Positions 1 to 10,298 of a stretch of 64,000 nt of DNA are shown here, piece after piece. The notes beneath the pieces were generated by a model. That model searched no databases. It was given only the letters and a program-made list of their open reading frames with translations, and had not been told where the DNA came from. Numbering within the stretch: position 1 is the stretch's first letter; every line of letters starts with the position of its first letter. The DNA comes from Colius striatus (taxonomy: Eukaryota; Chordata; Aves; Coliiformes; Coliidae): NCBI RefSeq assembly GCF_028858725.1, contig NC_084768.1:1161853-1225852 (forward strand), given 5' to 3'. The translations under genes were made by a program, and so were the position numbers.

Positions 1-2370
1 CTTTGAGATGTCCACTCCCCGGGTCAAGTTGAGCCTCCCTCTTGCAGAGGTTTTGGGCCCTGGGATTTCTCCCAGTTGTTTTGAATGGAGGTGAGCTGGC
101 TGCTGGAACACAAGGGGTACCTCTCCCACTTTATGTTGTCCTTCCTGCTCTGCAAGGACCCTGATGTCCCTTCACAAGGGCATTCTTTCACACTACTGTA
201 AAGCACAGTGGTTGCCAAAACTGCTGCCTTTCCCCCCCTTTTCCTGCAGGCTGTATTGTTCTCAGCTGTGGTACACAGAGCTCCGGGCTGGCTCCTTGTC
301 TGAGCCTTCTGAGCAGTCATCCAGGTTTTAACTGGCTTGGGCACAGATACAGTGCCTTCAGCAGAAGTGGCAGTCATTTCCCCACGGGCCTGGCGAGGCT
401 CGTCCTTTCCCAGGGTGGTCTCCAGTCGTGGCTGGTTTGGAGGGAGTTTCCCATGGTCTCCTGGCAAGTGCTGTGCCGGAAAGCATGTCTGCTCCCTTTG
501 CTCCCTCCCGAAGAAGCTGTTAGGGCTTGGCAGTTGAAGCCTGGGAAGTTGAAGTCTTGGGAGTTGGTTCTTGGAGAGGGAACTTCAGCAGCAGCAGGGA
601 TTTGCTGCCTGACATTCTTGGGAACAAATTCAGCTCCAAGGATGAAAACTCAGCATTGAATGGAAACTCCTGAAGGCTGGTGCTTTTTAACTGGGCAGTC
701 GCAGATGCCCAAACCACAGGTGATGATTCTCTCTTTGCTTGGAAGCCAACCTTAGCAAGTCCTGGGTGCTTATTTCTTTGGTGTTTTCTTTGGAGTTCTT
801 TGGTCAGGAAATGGGACAGCAGATGAACACAGGTCTGCTGCAGGATGCTGGGGTCTGCTCATGGGCTGAACTCTTTGCAATGCCTCCTCTGTCTTTGTCC
901 ACACAGGGGCCGTGTCATCAGACCCACGTTTCATTTCAATGTACCTTCCCTCCCCTTGACACCCCTGTGATGTCTCCTTTGGTGAGTGTGCCCTGGGCTT
1001 GGCCCCACAGCTTGAGGGCTCTGTGTGTTCCCAAAATGGAGCCCTTGACTGCAAGCTCCTGTGTCACTTGTGTGTTCCTCCAGAGCAGCCTCAGACTGTT
1101 CAACCCAGGGCTGGTGGCTGCTTCAGCAGAGCTTTGCCATCACGGGATCAAACAGGACCCAAGGAACAGAAAGTCAGTGGGTTTGAGTGTCCCTCACAGC
1201 CTGTGCATCCCTACCCTGCCAGTCCTTGGCAGCAGAATGACTGGGAAAGTCATTCTGGGCCTGGGAAAGGTTTGTCCCAGAAGGGCTCAGGACTGCAGGA
1301 GAAGGGAGTTGAAGCCACCCACCAGCCTGTAGAGCTGTGGGCAGATGTTCCTGCTGAAAGGCAACCACAGCATTTCCCTCCCTGACCTTTGGTGTGAGAT
1401 ATTAATTAGTGCCGTGAGGCCTCCTCGTTGTCACTGGCCAGGTAACGTGCCCAAGGCACAGCTCTGCACCAGGCACTGATGTTCTTAAGAGACGTGGGCT
1501 CCTTCTCCTTCCTCCCCAGAAGCTCTGCTGGCAGAGCCAGTGACTGAGCACCCCGAGCATCTCCATTGAGCTGCAGGCCCTGGGTCTCCATCTCAGTCTC
1601 CCAAAAGGCTTTGTACTAAGATGATCTGCAGTTTAAAAGTGAAATCATTTTCATACTGCTGGTGGACAGAAAACTCATGGTCTCTCCTGAGCCACTTCCT
1701 CCCCTCCCCACATCACCCCTCTGCCACTGCTGCAGTTCCTTTTGAAGAAATCTGCCCCCACACAACGCTGAGTGAGCAGCCCATGGGAGATGGCTCCTGG
1801 CAGAGCTGGCCAGCCCAGCCAGATGTCCACTCCAGCGCAGGCTGTGGGCTGATGTCCTCTCTCTGCAGAACACCACCACCTGGTGTAGTTGTCTCCTTGC
1901 TTTCCCATTCTGAAGAGCAAGTGTCAAAGCTCTAGTGATGTGAAGCTTTGTGGGCAGTGAGCAGAGCCAGTGTGCAGCGTGGCTGTGGTGTCCCTGTGTG
2001 TCAGGTGATGTGAGACACGGTGCCTGCTGATTTTGTGGATTGCACTTTCAGAATGAATGCTCTGTCTGGGTGCATACTTCTAAGTGAGAAATAATTGGTG
2101 TTGCTTTAGGGGCAGGTAAGAGAGCTCCTCTCAATTGGAGAGAAACTTCTGGTGCTCAGCACTGTTGAGAGTGGGGCATTTCCAAAGCAGCTATGTCTGT
2201 GGTCAGTGTGAAAGGGAATTTTGACCATCAGATCCTTGCTCAGCTTCTCAATGAGCTGTAATTCAGAGGCTGTAGTTAAACTCCAAGCCCAGTTTTGTCG
2301 TGTCAGGGTGTTCACAGCAGGAGTCACAGCATAAGTGGTGCACAAATGCATGCTGGTGTCCTTTCCCCAG
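1..2370. other. No gene recognised; possible upstream flank of HYDIN fragment
   Basis: I see no exon that matches a family I know, no CR1 tail and no satellite in this stretch. Open frames here are short and carry no recognisable domain. The HYDIN exon that would precede the one at 2371 was looked for and not found, so the HYDIN piece may begin at 2371, or its upstream exons may be too diverged to see by eye. Confidence 0.4.
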
Positions 2371-3446
2371 GCTGCCCTCGCACCTTGGTGTGTCGCCTCA
2401 CCAACATCTCCTCGGTGCCCGTGACCTTCAGCCTCTGCATTCCCAGGGATGGCTCAGGAGAGCTCAGCACTTCCAGTCTTGCTCAGATCTCAGACAACAC
2501 TCACCCATCCTGTAGAAAAGGAGCCCAAGGCCGTGTCAAGCCAACCGAGTTCTCCATCAGGCCTCGTAGAGGGACCATCTTCCCCCAGGGATCCCTGGCT
2601 CTCCAGGTATGGGGAGAGCCAGACGTGCTTGGGCAGGTGGAGCTGAAACTTCACTGATGCATGAGAGGGCTTTAGGGCTGGCAGCTCTGAGCAGAATGCG
2701 GTGAGAGATCTGCCCTAGTGTTAGGCTTTTGTTAGCTGGGTTATCCTGGGACTTTTCTGAAGGAGCACTGCTTTGTTTCCAAGATCAATGATGATCACGA
2801 ACCATATGGTGAAGCACAGAAGCCATTTGGGAGCTGCTTAGAGCAATGTCTTTGATTGAAAGTAGGCAGAGGAAGAGTGAGGAAAGAGCTGTTAAAAAGA
2901 GACATGTCATTGCCTAAAGCTGTTTGCTCTTCCTCCCTGTCCTATTCTTCCTCTCCTGTGCAGCAGAAGGAGTTGTACTCCATGTGGTGATCTCCAGTGG
3001 GGACTGGAAAAGCTCTGGCACAGCATCTGCTGGGCCATGTTTTGCCCTCAGCTTTCCCCTGGTAAAGCTGAACACCTTCTGTTGAAGTCAGCAGGTTCCC
3101 TCTGTTGTAGTCGGGACTTAGAAATTAATTCTAAGGCTGTGCTGAGTAGAGCATGAGTCTAAAGGTGCTTGGATTTAGCTTACAGATGCCCTGATCCCTG
3201 CAAAGTGTATTTAACAGACCAGATCTTGTCAAAAGACTCTCATTGCTCCCAGAGGCTGTGCTCTGTGCACAGACCAACAGAGGACAATGGCTTCTAGGAG
3301 TGATGAAGCTTTTAATGCTCTTCTCTCCTCTCCCTCCAGGTCTCCCTGTGTTCCACCACAGTAAGGACGTACGAGCTGGCGCTGGCGCTGGCGCTGGACG
3401 TGGATGGTGTTGGTGAGGAGGTGTGTGAGCTGCCCATCACTGCCAG
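2371..3446 (+). CDS. HYDIN: HYDIN fragment, two consecutive intact exons (N-terminal third)
   Basis: Two exons encode a stretch of hydrocephalus-inducing protein, the giant ASH/MSP-domain protein of the ciliary central-pair apparatus. Exon one is 2371-2606, with acceptor CCCCAG and donor GTATGG. It encodes 78 codons including FSLCIPRDGSGE and EFSIRPRRGTIFPQG. Exon two is 3340-3446, with acceptor CCTCCAG and donor GTACCA. It encodes VSLCSTTVRTYELA and DGVGEEVCELPITA. The phases join without a shift, and the order matches the vertebrate HYDIN region after the first quarter of the protein. Exon two has a (CTGGCG)3 run that adds two residues (LALALALDVD) relative to the mammalian protein. No stop or frameshift is visible. 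No neighbouring HYDIN exons were found on this strand, so it is probably an isolated gene piece. Identity is sure; function is doubtful. Confidence 0.85.
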
Positions 3447-4955
3447 GTACCAGCACTTTCCTCACAGCTGAGCCCCTCTCCTCATGCCCCCAGCCCCGAG
3501 CTGCCTGTGCAGGGTTCTGCCTCCAGCTCCAAACCAGAGCCAGTTGTGGCCAGCCAGCCAGGAGAGCAGCAGGGCTGGGAGAGCAGCCCATGTTGTGCTC
3601 AACACTCAGGCACGGCCCTGAGCCTTTTGCTAAAGGGAACATCATGATATTTGTTATCGACCTGGGTTTTGGTGCTTGAGCTGTAGCCAGTTTCCAAAGG
3701 GCCACCTCTCCTCCTTCCTGCCAGTGGTGGGCTTGGGCTGGGCTGTGACCAAAGTGCAGCACTGGACACAGCGAGGAGCCTGCTGAGAGCTGGTGTGTGC
3801 TTCAGCTGACAAAAGCTTGTGCCACATGAGAAAAGGGCTGATGGCAGGACTGGTGAGGGAAAAATAAAGACAAGGCCTTAGGAAGGGGAAAATAGTCCTT
3901 GCTGTGAAAGGTGGACTCAGGTTTCTCTGCTTCCTTCTGGTTCTCTTGAGCAGTCTCAGCCTTGTGCCAGAAGTCGCTCGTGCTGCAGGCAGATTGGATC
4001 CCGTTGTGCTGCAGTGGGTGTCAGTTTGATGACAAGAGGGATGCAGAGAGGAAGGAGCCAACTTTTGTGAGACACTGGAGTCTTGTGTTCCTTGAGCCCA
4101 GGTGAGCACTGGTTGATGGTGGGAAAGCTCCCCCAGAGCTCACACCTTGCTGGGACTGTTGGGAGGACCGTCTTTGCAAGCCCCCTGAGGCAAAAGTGCC
4201 CATCAGAGAGCTCTGGGACAGGGCCCCGTGGTCTGCCGGGGCACTTGGCAGCCTCCGTGGTGCTGAGCCTCAGGGTTTGCCCATCCTTTACAGGTGATTT
4301 CACACAAAGTGAAAGGTGATTTATAGCTGTATTAACCGTGTTTGACAGCGACAAACATGCTCCATTTCATGCTCTTTGGGGAGCAAACACATTCTGCATT
4401 GTCTCAGCATCCCCCATTGCAAGTGATTTGGATAAGACCTTGTGCTGGGAACAGGAACCTACCTGAAGGGAAACCTTGGGAAGCAGTTTATCTTCTCTAG
4501 CCTTTGAGGTACAGGAGAACTTAGAGGACAGTGAAGAGCTGCTGCAAGGAAGCTGCCAGCAACAGGAGTGGAGGCAGCAGATTTTAGACCCCCCGAGGAT
4601 GCCGAGTCTTGTGTCTGGGTTATTTCCTGCCTTTCTGCTTTCTCCTGAGGGTTTGCTGTGTGGTTCTCCAGCCCCAAGCCATGTGAGATTGGTCCTGCTC
4701 ATAGCTGAGTGCAGGTGCCGGTTGCTCTGGAAGCCCAAGCGGTGGGAGAGCAGGACACTGTTGTTTCTGTCACTGTGTTTGGGAGGGAAAGATCCCCTCT
4801 GATGAGTACTAGGGAAAATTGGACCTTTGTGCCACTGCTCTTGGTGGGGGTAAAGGGTACAGGCAGAGTTGCTGGTTGCAGGGATCCTTCCTGGCAAAGC
4901 AAGATCTTGTGATCCATGGCTGGTGTGGGCAAGGAAAGAAGGGATTCAAGGTATA
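3447..4955. other. No gene recognised
   Basis: Downstream flank of the HYDIN pair. The next HYDIN exon in family order was sought and not found. No repeat with a clear signature is visible until the CR1 that begins near 4960. Confidence 0.4.
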
Positions 4956-4959
4956 AGCA

Positions 4960-5552
4960 AAATATGATGCCTTGAGAAGAGGAAGGATGGTCGAGGGAGG
5001 GTCTCCTCCTCCTCTCCTCTGCCCTGGTAAGGCCTCATTTGGAGCCCTGTGTCCACTTCTGAGCTCCCCGGCTCAAGAGAGAGAGGGAACTGCTGGAGAG
5101 AGGCCAATGCAGGGCTCCCAAGATGCTGAGGGGATGGAACACGTGTGTGAGGACGAAAGGCAGCGGGACCTGGGACTGTTCAGTCTGGAGAAGGGAAGGC
5201 TGAGGGGGCACTTCATCAACACTCACAAGTATTTAAAAGGTGGATGTCAGGAGAATGGGGCAACACTTTTTTCTGTAGTGCCCAGTGACAGGACAAGGGG
5301 CAATGGGTACAAGCTGGAACACAGCAAGTTCCACTGGCACAGGAGCAGAAACTCCTTTGGTGCTGAGGGGAGGGAGCCCTGGCCCAGGCTGCCCAGGGAG
5401 GGTGTGGAGGCTCCTTCTCGGGAGGTTTCCAACCGCACCTGGACACGTTCCTGTGCCCCCTGAGCCAGGGGAAGCTGCTGGAGAAGGGGCTGGGGCTGGA
5501 GCAGCTCTGCAGGGCCCTTCCAGCCCCTGCTATTCTAGGAACCTGTGACTTC
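4960..5552 (+). mobile_element. CR1 LINE 3' fragment, sense
   Basis: This is the 3' part of a chicken-repeat-1 type non-LTR element. It shows the usual blocks in order: the start of the conserved tail (aggcctcatttggagccctg), the cttcatcaac block, the block around aggtttccaa, and a decayed end at attctag near 5535. CR1 is the dominant LINE of birds. The copy is truncated at its 5' end and has no long reading frame of its own. Confidence 0.85.
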
Positions 5553-5699
5553 CTTTTCTATTTCTGTTATAAAAGTGCCAGACTCGAGGGTGATGTGGGG
5601 AAATAGTTGGCTACCAGGGTGCTGCAGGAGGAGAAGCTCACCTCAGCTCTGGTGCTCGTGTCTCATTTCCAGCCACAGGATATAGAAGAGAGCAGTGGA

Positions 5700-6060
5700 G
5701 AGGTCGGAGCCAGCCTGGCAGGCTGCAGAGGGGCCCTGAGGAAAACATGTTGCAGGGAAGTCACTGACCAAAAGAGCAGATCGGGAACTCCTCCTCTCCC
5801 TGCAGGGAAGAGCTTGGCGTGGCTGTGATCAGCAGTGTCAGATGCCTCTGCATCCTGACGTGGAGGCCGGCAGAATCTGTAAACGGCCTTGTTGGAGCAG
5901 GGGAAGGCTGGGACACTGCTGTGCTGTGATAAGCTACGAAGGCAGGCCTGGGAAAGCCAACTAGGATGTTCCGGTGCCTCTGTTTGGAGGCCTAAGTGAT
6001 GCCAGGGACTGGAGGCGTTTGCCCAGCTGTCAGTCAGGAGGGGCCGTGCTCACTGGCTTC
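5700..6060 (+). repeat. Diverged direct repeat, copy A (partner at 8030-8215)
   Basis: Two blocks here recur downstream of the promoter. Block one is gctggcaggctgcagagggg-like at about 5712-5745, matching 8041-8075. Block two is ctctgtttggaggc with cccagctgtcagtcaggag at about 5975-6045, matching 8133-8200. Copy A carries roughly 150 bp more between the blocks. The two copies bracket the FBF1 promoter and minisatellite. Confidence 0.7.
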
Positions 6061-6560
6061 ATCCTTGTATCCTTGCCCCCCTCGTGGGAGCAGGAGGTGC
6101 TGGTGCAAGAGCAATTGATCTCTGAGGGTGTCCAGTTGTGGCCGTGTGGCTCCGATTCAACAAGCGCCTCCTGCCTTGGTGTTCCCGTGACTCTGCTGTT
6201 CTGCCTCGTGTGTTTTCTGGGCATCCTTTGCCCCGAGTGCGCTCTTCAGAACGGGGTGACCCGATGCAGGAGATGCAGCGAGCTGAGGGCAGAGGAACCG
6301 AAGCAGCGGGTTGATGTCATCGGAGCAGAAACCTGAGAGACGGCTGTGACAGACGGAGCCCTGAAGCCATGGGCTAAATCAACCCAGCAGCCAGGGCAGA
6401 GGACTGGCCACGGCCTGAGGGGACGGTGTCTGTGCGTATCTATGTGTCTAGATCTCAGTGGCAGGGAAACGGGCATAAGCAGCGCGTGTGTGAAGCGGGC
6501 AGACGCAGCTGGTGCGGGACAAAGGTGGGAGCGTGGCTTGGGTTTGTCGGCGATGGGGTT
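6061..6560. other. Upstream of CpG promoter, no gene recognised
   Basis: No exon is recognised. GC content and CpG frequency rise toward 6560. The stretch is best read as the distal promoter flank of the gene that starts near 6640. Confidence 0.4.
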
Positions 6561-6581
6561 AACTCGGCCCAGCCGCCGCAA

Positions 6582-6678
6582 GGGGGCGGAGCCAGCCCGG
6601 CCGGCGTCGCGGTGACGTCACACGCCGGCGCCCGGGCGCGCGGGAACGGCCGTTGGAGCCGGTGGCGGCGAGCGGCGG
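6582..6678 (+). promoter_or_regulatory. CpG-rich promoter with GC box and palindromic CRE; probable FBF1 first exon
   Basis: The stretch is very CpG-rich. It contains a GC box (GGGGGCGGAG, 6582-6591, Sp1 type) and a perfect palindromic cyclic-AMP response element (GTGACGTCAC, 6612-6621). A strong splice donor follows at 6679 (GCG|GTGAGT). This suggests a short non-coding first exon ending at 6678, spliced over the minisatellite to FBF1. No TATA box is visible, as expected for a CpG promoter. Assignment to FBF1 rests on position and strand only. Confidence 0.6.
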
Positions 6679-6689
6679 GTGAGTCCGGC

Positions 6690-7575
6690 CGAGCTTCGTC
6701 CGAGCTCCCGGCGAGCCGCGGCTGAGCCCCGGCCGAGCTTCGTCTGAGCTCCCAGCGAGCTGCGACTGAGCTTCTACTGAACTTCGTCTGAGCTCCGGGC
6801 TGAGCTCCCCCTGAGCTCCGGGCTGAGGTCTGTCTGAGCTCCAGGCTGAGGTCTGTCTGAGCTCTGGGCTGAGCTCCGGGCTGAGGTCTGGCTGAGCTCT
6901 CTCTGAGCTCCGGGCTGAGGTCCGTCTGAGCTCCCCCTGAGCTCCGGGCTGAGTTCCCTCTGAGCTCTGGGCTGAGCTCCGGGCTGAGGTCTGTCTGAGC
7001 TCCAGGCTGAGGTCTGTCTGAGCTCCAGGCTGAGCTCTCTCTGAGCTCCGGGCTGAGCTCCGGGCTGAGGTCCGTCTGAGCTCCCCCTGAGCTCCTGGCT
7101 GAGCTCCCTGTGAGCTCTGGGCTGAGGTCTGTCTGAGCTTCGTTTGAGCTCCAGGCTGAGGTACGTCTGAGCTCCGGCTTGAGGTCCGTCTGAGCTCAGT
7201 TGGAGATCTCTGCTGAGGTCCCTCTGAGCTCCCCCTGAGCTCCTGGCTGAGCTCCCCATAAGCTCTGGGCTGAGGTCTGTCTGAGCTCCAGGCTGAGGTC
7301 CCTCTGAGCTCCCTCTGAGCTCCTGGCTGAGCTCCCTCTGAGCTCTGGGCTGAGGTCTGTCTGAGCTTCCTTTGAGCTCCAGGCTGAGGTCCATCTGAGC
7401 TCCGGGCTGAGGTCCGTCTGAGCTCAGTCTGAGATCTGGGCTGAGGTCCCTCTGAGCTCCCCGTGAGCTCTGGGCTCAGCTCCAGGCTTAGTTCCCTCTG
7501 AGCTCCGGGTTGAGGTCCATCTGAGCTCCAGGCCAAGGATCATCTGAGGCTCATCTGATCTCCATCTGAGCTCGA
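6690..7575 (+). repeat. Minisatellite of 11/12-bp half-units built on GAGCTC
   Basis: About 890 bp alternate two related half-units, GAGCTCCGGGCT (12 bp) and GAGGTCTGTCT (11 bp), giving a 23-bp period. Extra single half-units such as GAGCTCCCCCT break the register. Most half-units begin with the palindromic hexamer GAGCTC. Stop codons are rare on the minus strand, which produces long, meaningless open frames of repeating Ser/Gln/Pro/Arg. The array sits directly behind the predicted first-exon donor, so it is probably intronic. Confidence 0.92.
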
Positions 7576-8400
7576 GTCAGCATCAGGTGAGCACTGGGCT
7601 GGGCACTGGGCTGGACATGGGGCTGGGCACTGGGCTGAGCATTAGGCTGCAGGCAATGAGCAGTGACACTGAGCATTGCTCCTTTGCAGTCTTTAGAATT
7701 GTTCATTCCCTCCTTGTGTTGTTCAGTTGTCCCACTTATTTGGGATCCCGTGGGTGCTCCAGACCCAAGGAGATGAGGTTTTCTTCCCTCCTTCCTCTTC
7801 TGCTTGCCTCCTCCCCCAGGTGATCACCAGGCTTTGGGCAGAGCGGGAGCCCCATGGGCTCTGCTTGGGTCAGCACCCGTGGGGCAGTGCGGGTGGCGCT
7901 TGCTGCCTCTCAGGGTATTTTGCAGAGCTTAATGTCAGTGTAATGTTTGCCATGCAAACCACTGCAGGAGCTCGAGACTGCTTTGGGGAGTGTGGGGTGG
8001 TTTTGAAGATTCAGCTGAAGCTTTGTTTGGAGTGCCTTGGAGCCAGGCTGGCAGGCTGCAGAGGGGCCCTGAGCAGGAGAGGGAGATCGGTTGCAGGAAA
8101 GTGTCACTGGCCATGAGAGCAACCTCTGGTACCTCTGTTTGGAGGCATAAGTGATGCCAAGGGCTGGAGGCTTTTGCCCAGCTGTCAGTCAGGAGAGGCT
8201 GTGCACACTGGTGTTTCTGAAGTTGCCAGTATGTCTGTGGTGCCCCTGGTTTCATATGCTGTTTCCCAGACAGTGTGAGTAGGAAGAGGGCTTCAGTGTT
8301 GCTCATTGGCTGTTCAGGAGAAAGCTGCCTGTGGCTTAAATATGTTTTGGGGAAGTCCAGATGAGACCTGGTTGATATTCTAATGTGGGAATTTGTCTTT
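7576..8400. other. Probable FBF1 5' intron; contains repeat copy B (8030-8215)
   Basis: No exon can be supported here. The segment 8030-8215 is the partner of the repeat at 5700-6060. The start codon of FBF1 should lie in this interval or close to it. I could not place it, because the N-terminal residues of this protein are poorly conserved. Confidence 0.45.
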
Positions 8401-8408
8401 CTCTGTAG

Positions 8409-8462
8409 GCTAAAACACCCAGGGAAAGTCTGAGAAGCACGTACACTCATGTGCTTCCCTGT
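8409..8462 (+). CDS. FBF1: Possible early FBF1 exon (weak)
   Basis: A good acceptor (TTTCTCTGTAG, ending 8408) precedes an open stretch encoding AKTPRESLRS. That is reminiscent of the basic Ser/Arg/Lys stretch just upstream of the GDD motif in FBF1. No strong donor follows. One candidate that would keep phase with the exon at 9416 is a weak GTACCC near 8472, just past this span. The exact end is unknown and the exon may not be real. Confidence 0.22.
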
Positions 8463-8478
8463 ACCCAATCTGTAGATC

Positions 8479-9119
8479 TGCCCCTCCGACAGGGCAGGCA
8501 GGGGCCCTGGGGTCCCCTTGCAGGCAGGGCTCCCTCCCAGGGGCAGGGTTCCCGGGGCCCCTCGGGCACAGATGGAACTGCTTCTCCTTGCGGCAGGTTT
8601 TCCAGCGACACGAGCAGCCAAGTGAAAGCAGAGCTGCACCCCAAAGCTGCTCCTGCAGGCAGCAGGCGCACGGTGCGGGGCAGGGGGGCTGGAGCCGACT
8701 GGCTGGGCTTGAAGGATGAGGATTGGTGTGAGTGGGAGCCGCTGCCTGCAGCGAAGGGCAGCCCTGCCGTGAGCCGCCCCAGCCCTGCCCCGGCCGCACG
8801 GCCTGGCCCCGCCAGCCACGTCCCGGCTGCAGAGGAGGCAGCGGCTAAAGCGGCCCGGCTGGAGGAGGAGGACTGGCTGATCGCTGCCTTGGCTCGCAAG
8901 AAAGCCCAAGCGCAGGCCAAGGCCCAGGAGAGGAATGCCGAGGCCTCGGAGGCCCCAGGGGAAAGGCTGCATCCCCGTCCTGCTGTCAGGTAAAGGCACA
9001 GTTGATGGCCACGCTGCTCCCGTTTGCTCCACGTGTAGCTGCTCCAGCAGCACCTCTCCCAAAGCCTCGTCTCAGATTGAAGCCATTAGTTTTAAGCACT
9101 AGTTTGTCTTGGGGTGGAG
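8479..9119 (+). repeat. 641-bp direct duplicate, upstream copy, carrying an out-of-place FBF1 exon
   Basis: Positions 8479-9119 align without gaps to 10678-11318 (offset 2199), with about nine substitutions, so about 98.6% identical. The copy carries an entire 393-nt exon (8597-8989) with both splice sites. It differs from the downstream exon by FSSD versus FSRD near its start and by Arg versus Pro in the AAKAA(R/P)LEEE stretch. Splicing from its phase-2 end into the next FBF1 exon (9416, which needs phase 1) would give an immediate stop. As placed, it is therefore out of order and out of frame. It reads as a recent segmental copy, or an assembly duplicate, and not as a working exon. Confidence 0.9.
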
Positions 9120-9415
9120 CCCTGGGAGCCCAGCACCTGAAGCTGTGTAGCAAGAGCTGGGTGCCGCCAACCCGCTACATCTGCTGTAAATCTCGCTTTG
9201 AACGGCTCCTTGCTTAAATGCAGTAGTCCCAGCACTGCAGTCTTTTATCCCAGTGCTATTTGAGCCTCATTGTATGTTTTGTGATGCGGCTGCTGTGGTG
9301 TGGCCGTGTGCTCTCTCCATTTCCCACTGCCTGGCCTGGCTGTCCTTAGGACACTCTTGCTGAGCTGACGTGTGGTGCTGCTAACACTCAGGCTTGTGTC
9401 ACAGCTCTGTTCTAG

Positions 9416-10298
9416 GGGATGATTTCTTCAGCAAGCTCTCTGCAGAGGACAGCAAAGCTGCAGGGGTGAGTCCAGATTTCAGGAGAGAGCCCAAGTGTGT
9501 CAAGGGCTGGGACTGGGCTGGGCTAAGATTGCCCCTGATCTCCCTGTGTCCAAGTCAGTAGTGGGATATGGGAGATGGCCTGTGCCACAGAGGTAACCCC
9601 TCTGTGGCATCGCTGTGGAGTGGGGAAGATGGGACAGGGGAGTGGGTGGATGGGGGGAGAAAGGCTTCCAGGTGCCAGGAATTACGTGCTGCTGCAGCCT
9701 TCCTGGGTGCGCTTCAGGGAAAGTGTTGTAAGAAGAACACTTGCCCAAATCAATGCCTTTGAGTTTTCCTGATGCTTGTCCCTGAGGCAGCAGAATCTCA
9801 GCAACAGAAGCAAGGCACAGGGAGGTTTTGAGTGAGAAGGGCACCCAAAGGTGGTCATGTGCTCTTCTTCCTCATAAACCGAGGAAAAGCAGGGGCTGGA
9901 GTGAGGGGGGGGAAGTTTCCAAAGTCTGCTCATCTCTGATCTCTACCCTTCCTGGCACACAGGGACCCAGGGCCTCTGCCACAGACGCAGAGAATCTGCT
10001 GCAGAACCTGAAGGTGAGTGTGGAAATGCCTCCCTCTCCCCACACCGTGCCTCCAGCCGTGGCCTCCAGCATCAGCTTCCAAAGGGAGCAGTGACACTGA
10101 GGCCTTAGCAGTGCTCACCCTGCTCCCATCCTTGTCCCCTTGCTTCCCAGGATATGGATGACCTGGAAGCTGATCTCCTGGGGATATCAAAGCCCAGTTC
10201 TGCAGCAGAGAAGACAACTGTGAAAGGTCCTGAGGAATGGGGTTCCTTGGGAGAAGGACGAGCTAAAGCCCCAGGGAAGCTGTTAGCTCCTGAGAAAG
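9416..10298 (+). CDS. FBF1: FBF1 N-terminal exons (GDDFF and DLEADLLG motifs)
   Basis: Three exons encode the conserved acidic N-terminal part. The exon 9416-9465 gives GDDFFSKLSAEDSKAAG. The exon 9963-10013 gives GPRASATDAENLLQNLK. The exon 10151-10298 gives DMDDLEADLLGISKP and a Lys/Gly-rich tail. The same order, DD(V/F)F then LLQxxKDxDxxxADxLG, is found in mammalian FBF1. Phases run 1 to 0, 0 to 0 and 0 to 1, with canonical GT/AG ends. The next exon (10537-10639) completes the codon and gives EEDWKRKDDVSGVYKSS followed by the basic ARRRSVR. Confidence 0.88.

Noticed and set aside
6559-7536. 325-codon open frame on the minus strand
   Set aside because: It is produced by the stop-poor minisatellite; two frames are open with the same repeating Ser/Gln/Pro/Arg pattern, and no domain is present.
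6690-7575. True immunoglobulin switch region
   Set aside because: No constant-region or variable-region exon is present; the likeness is limited to short motifs.
7935-9062. 375-codon open frame on the minus strand
   Set aside because: It is antisense to the duplicated FBF1 exon, caused by GC-rich codon bias.
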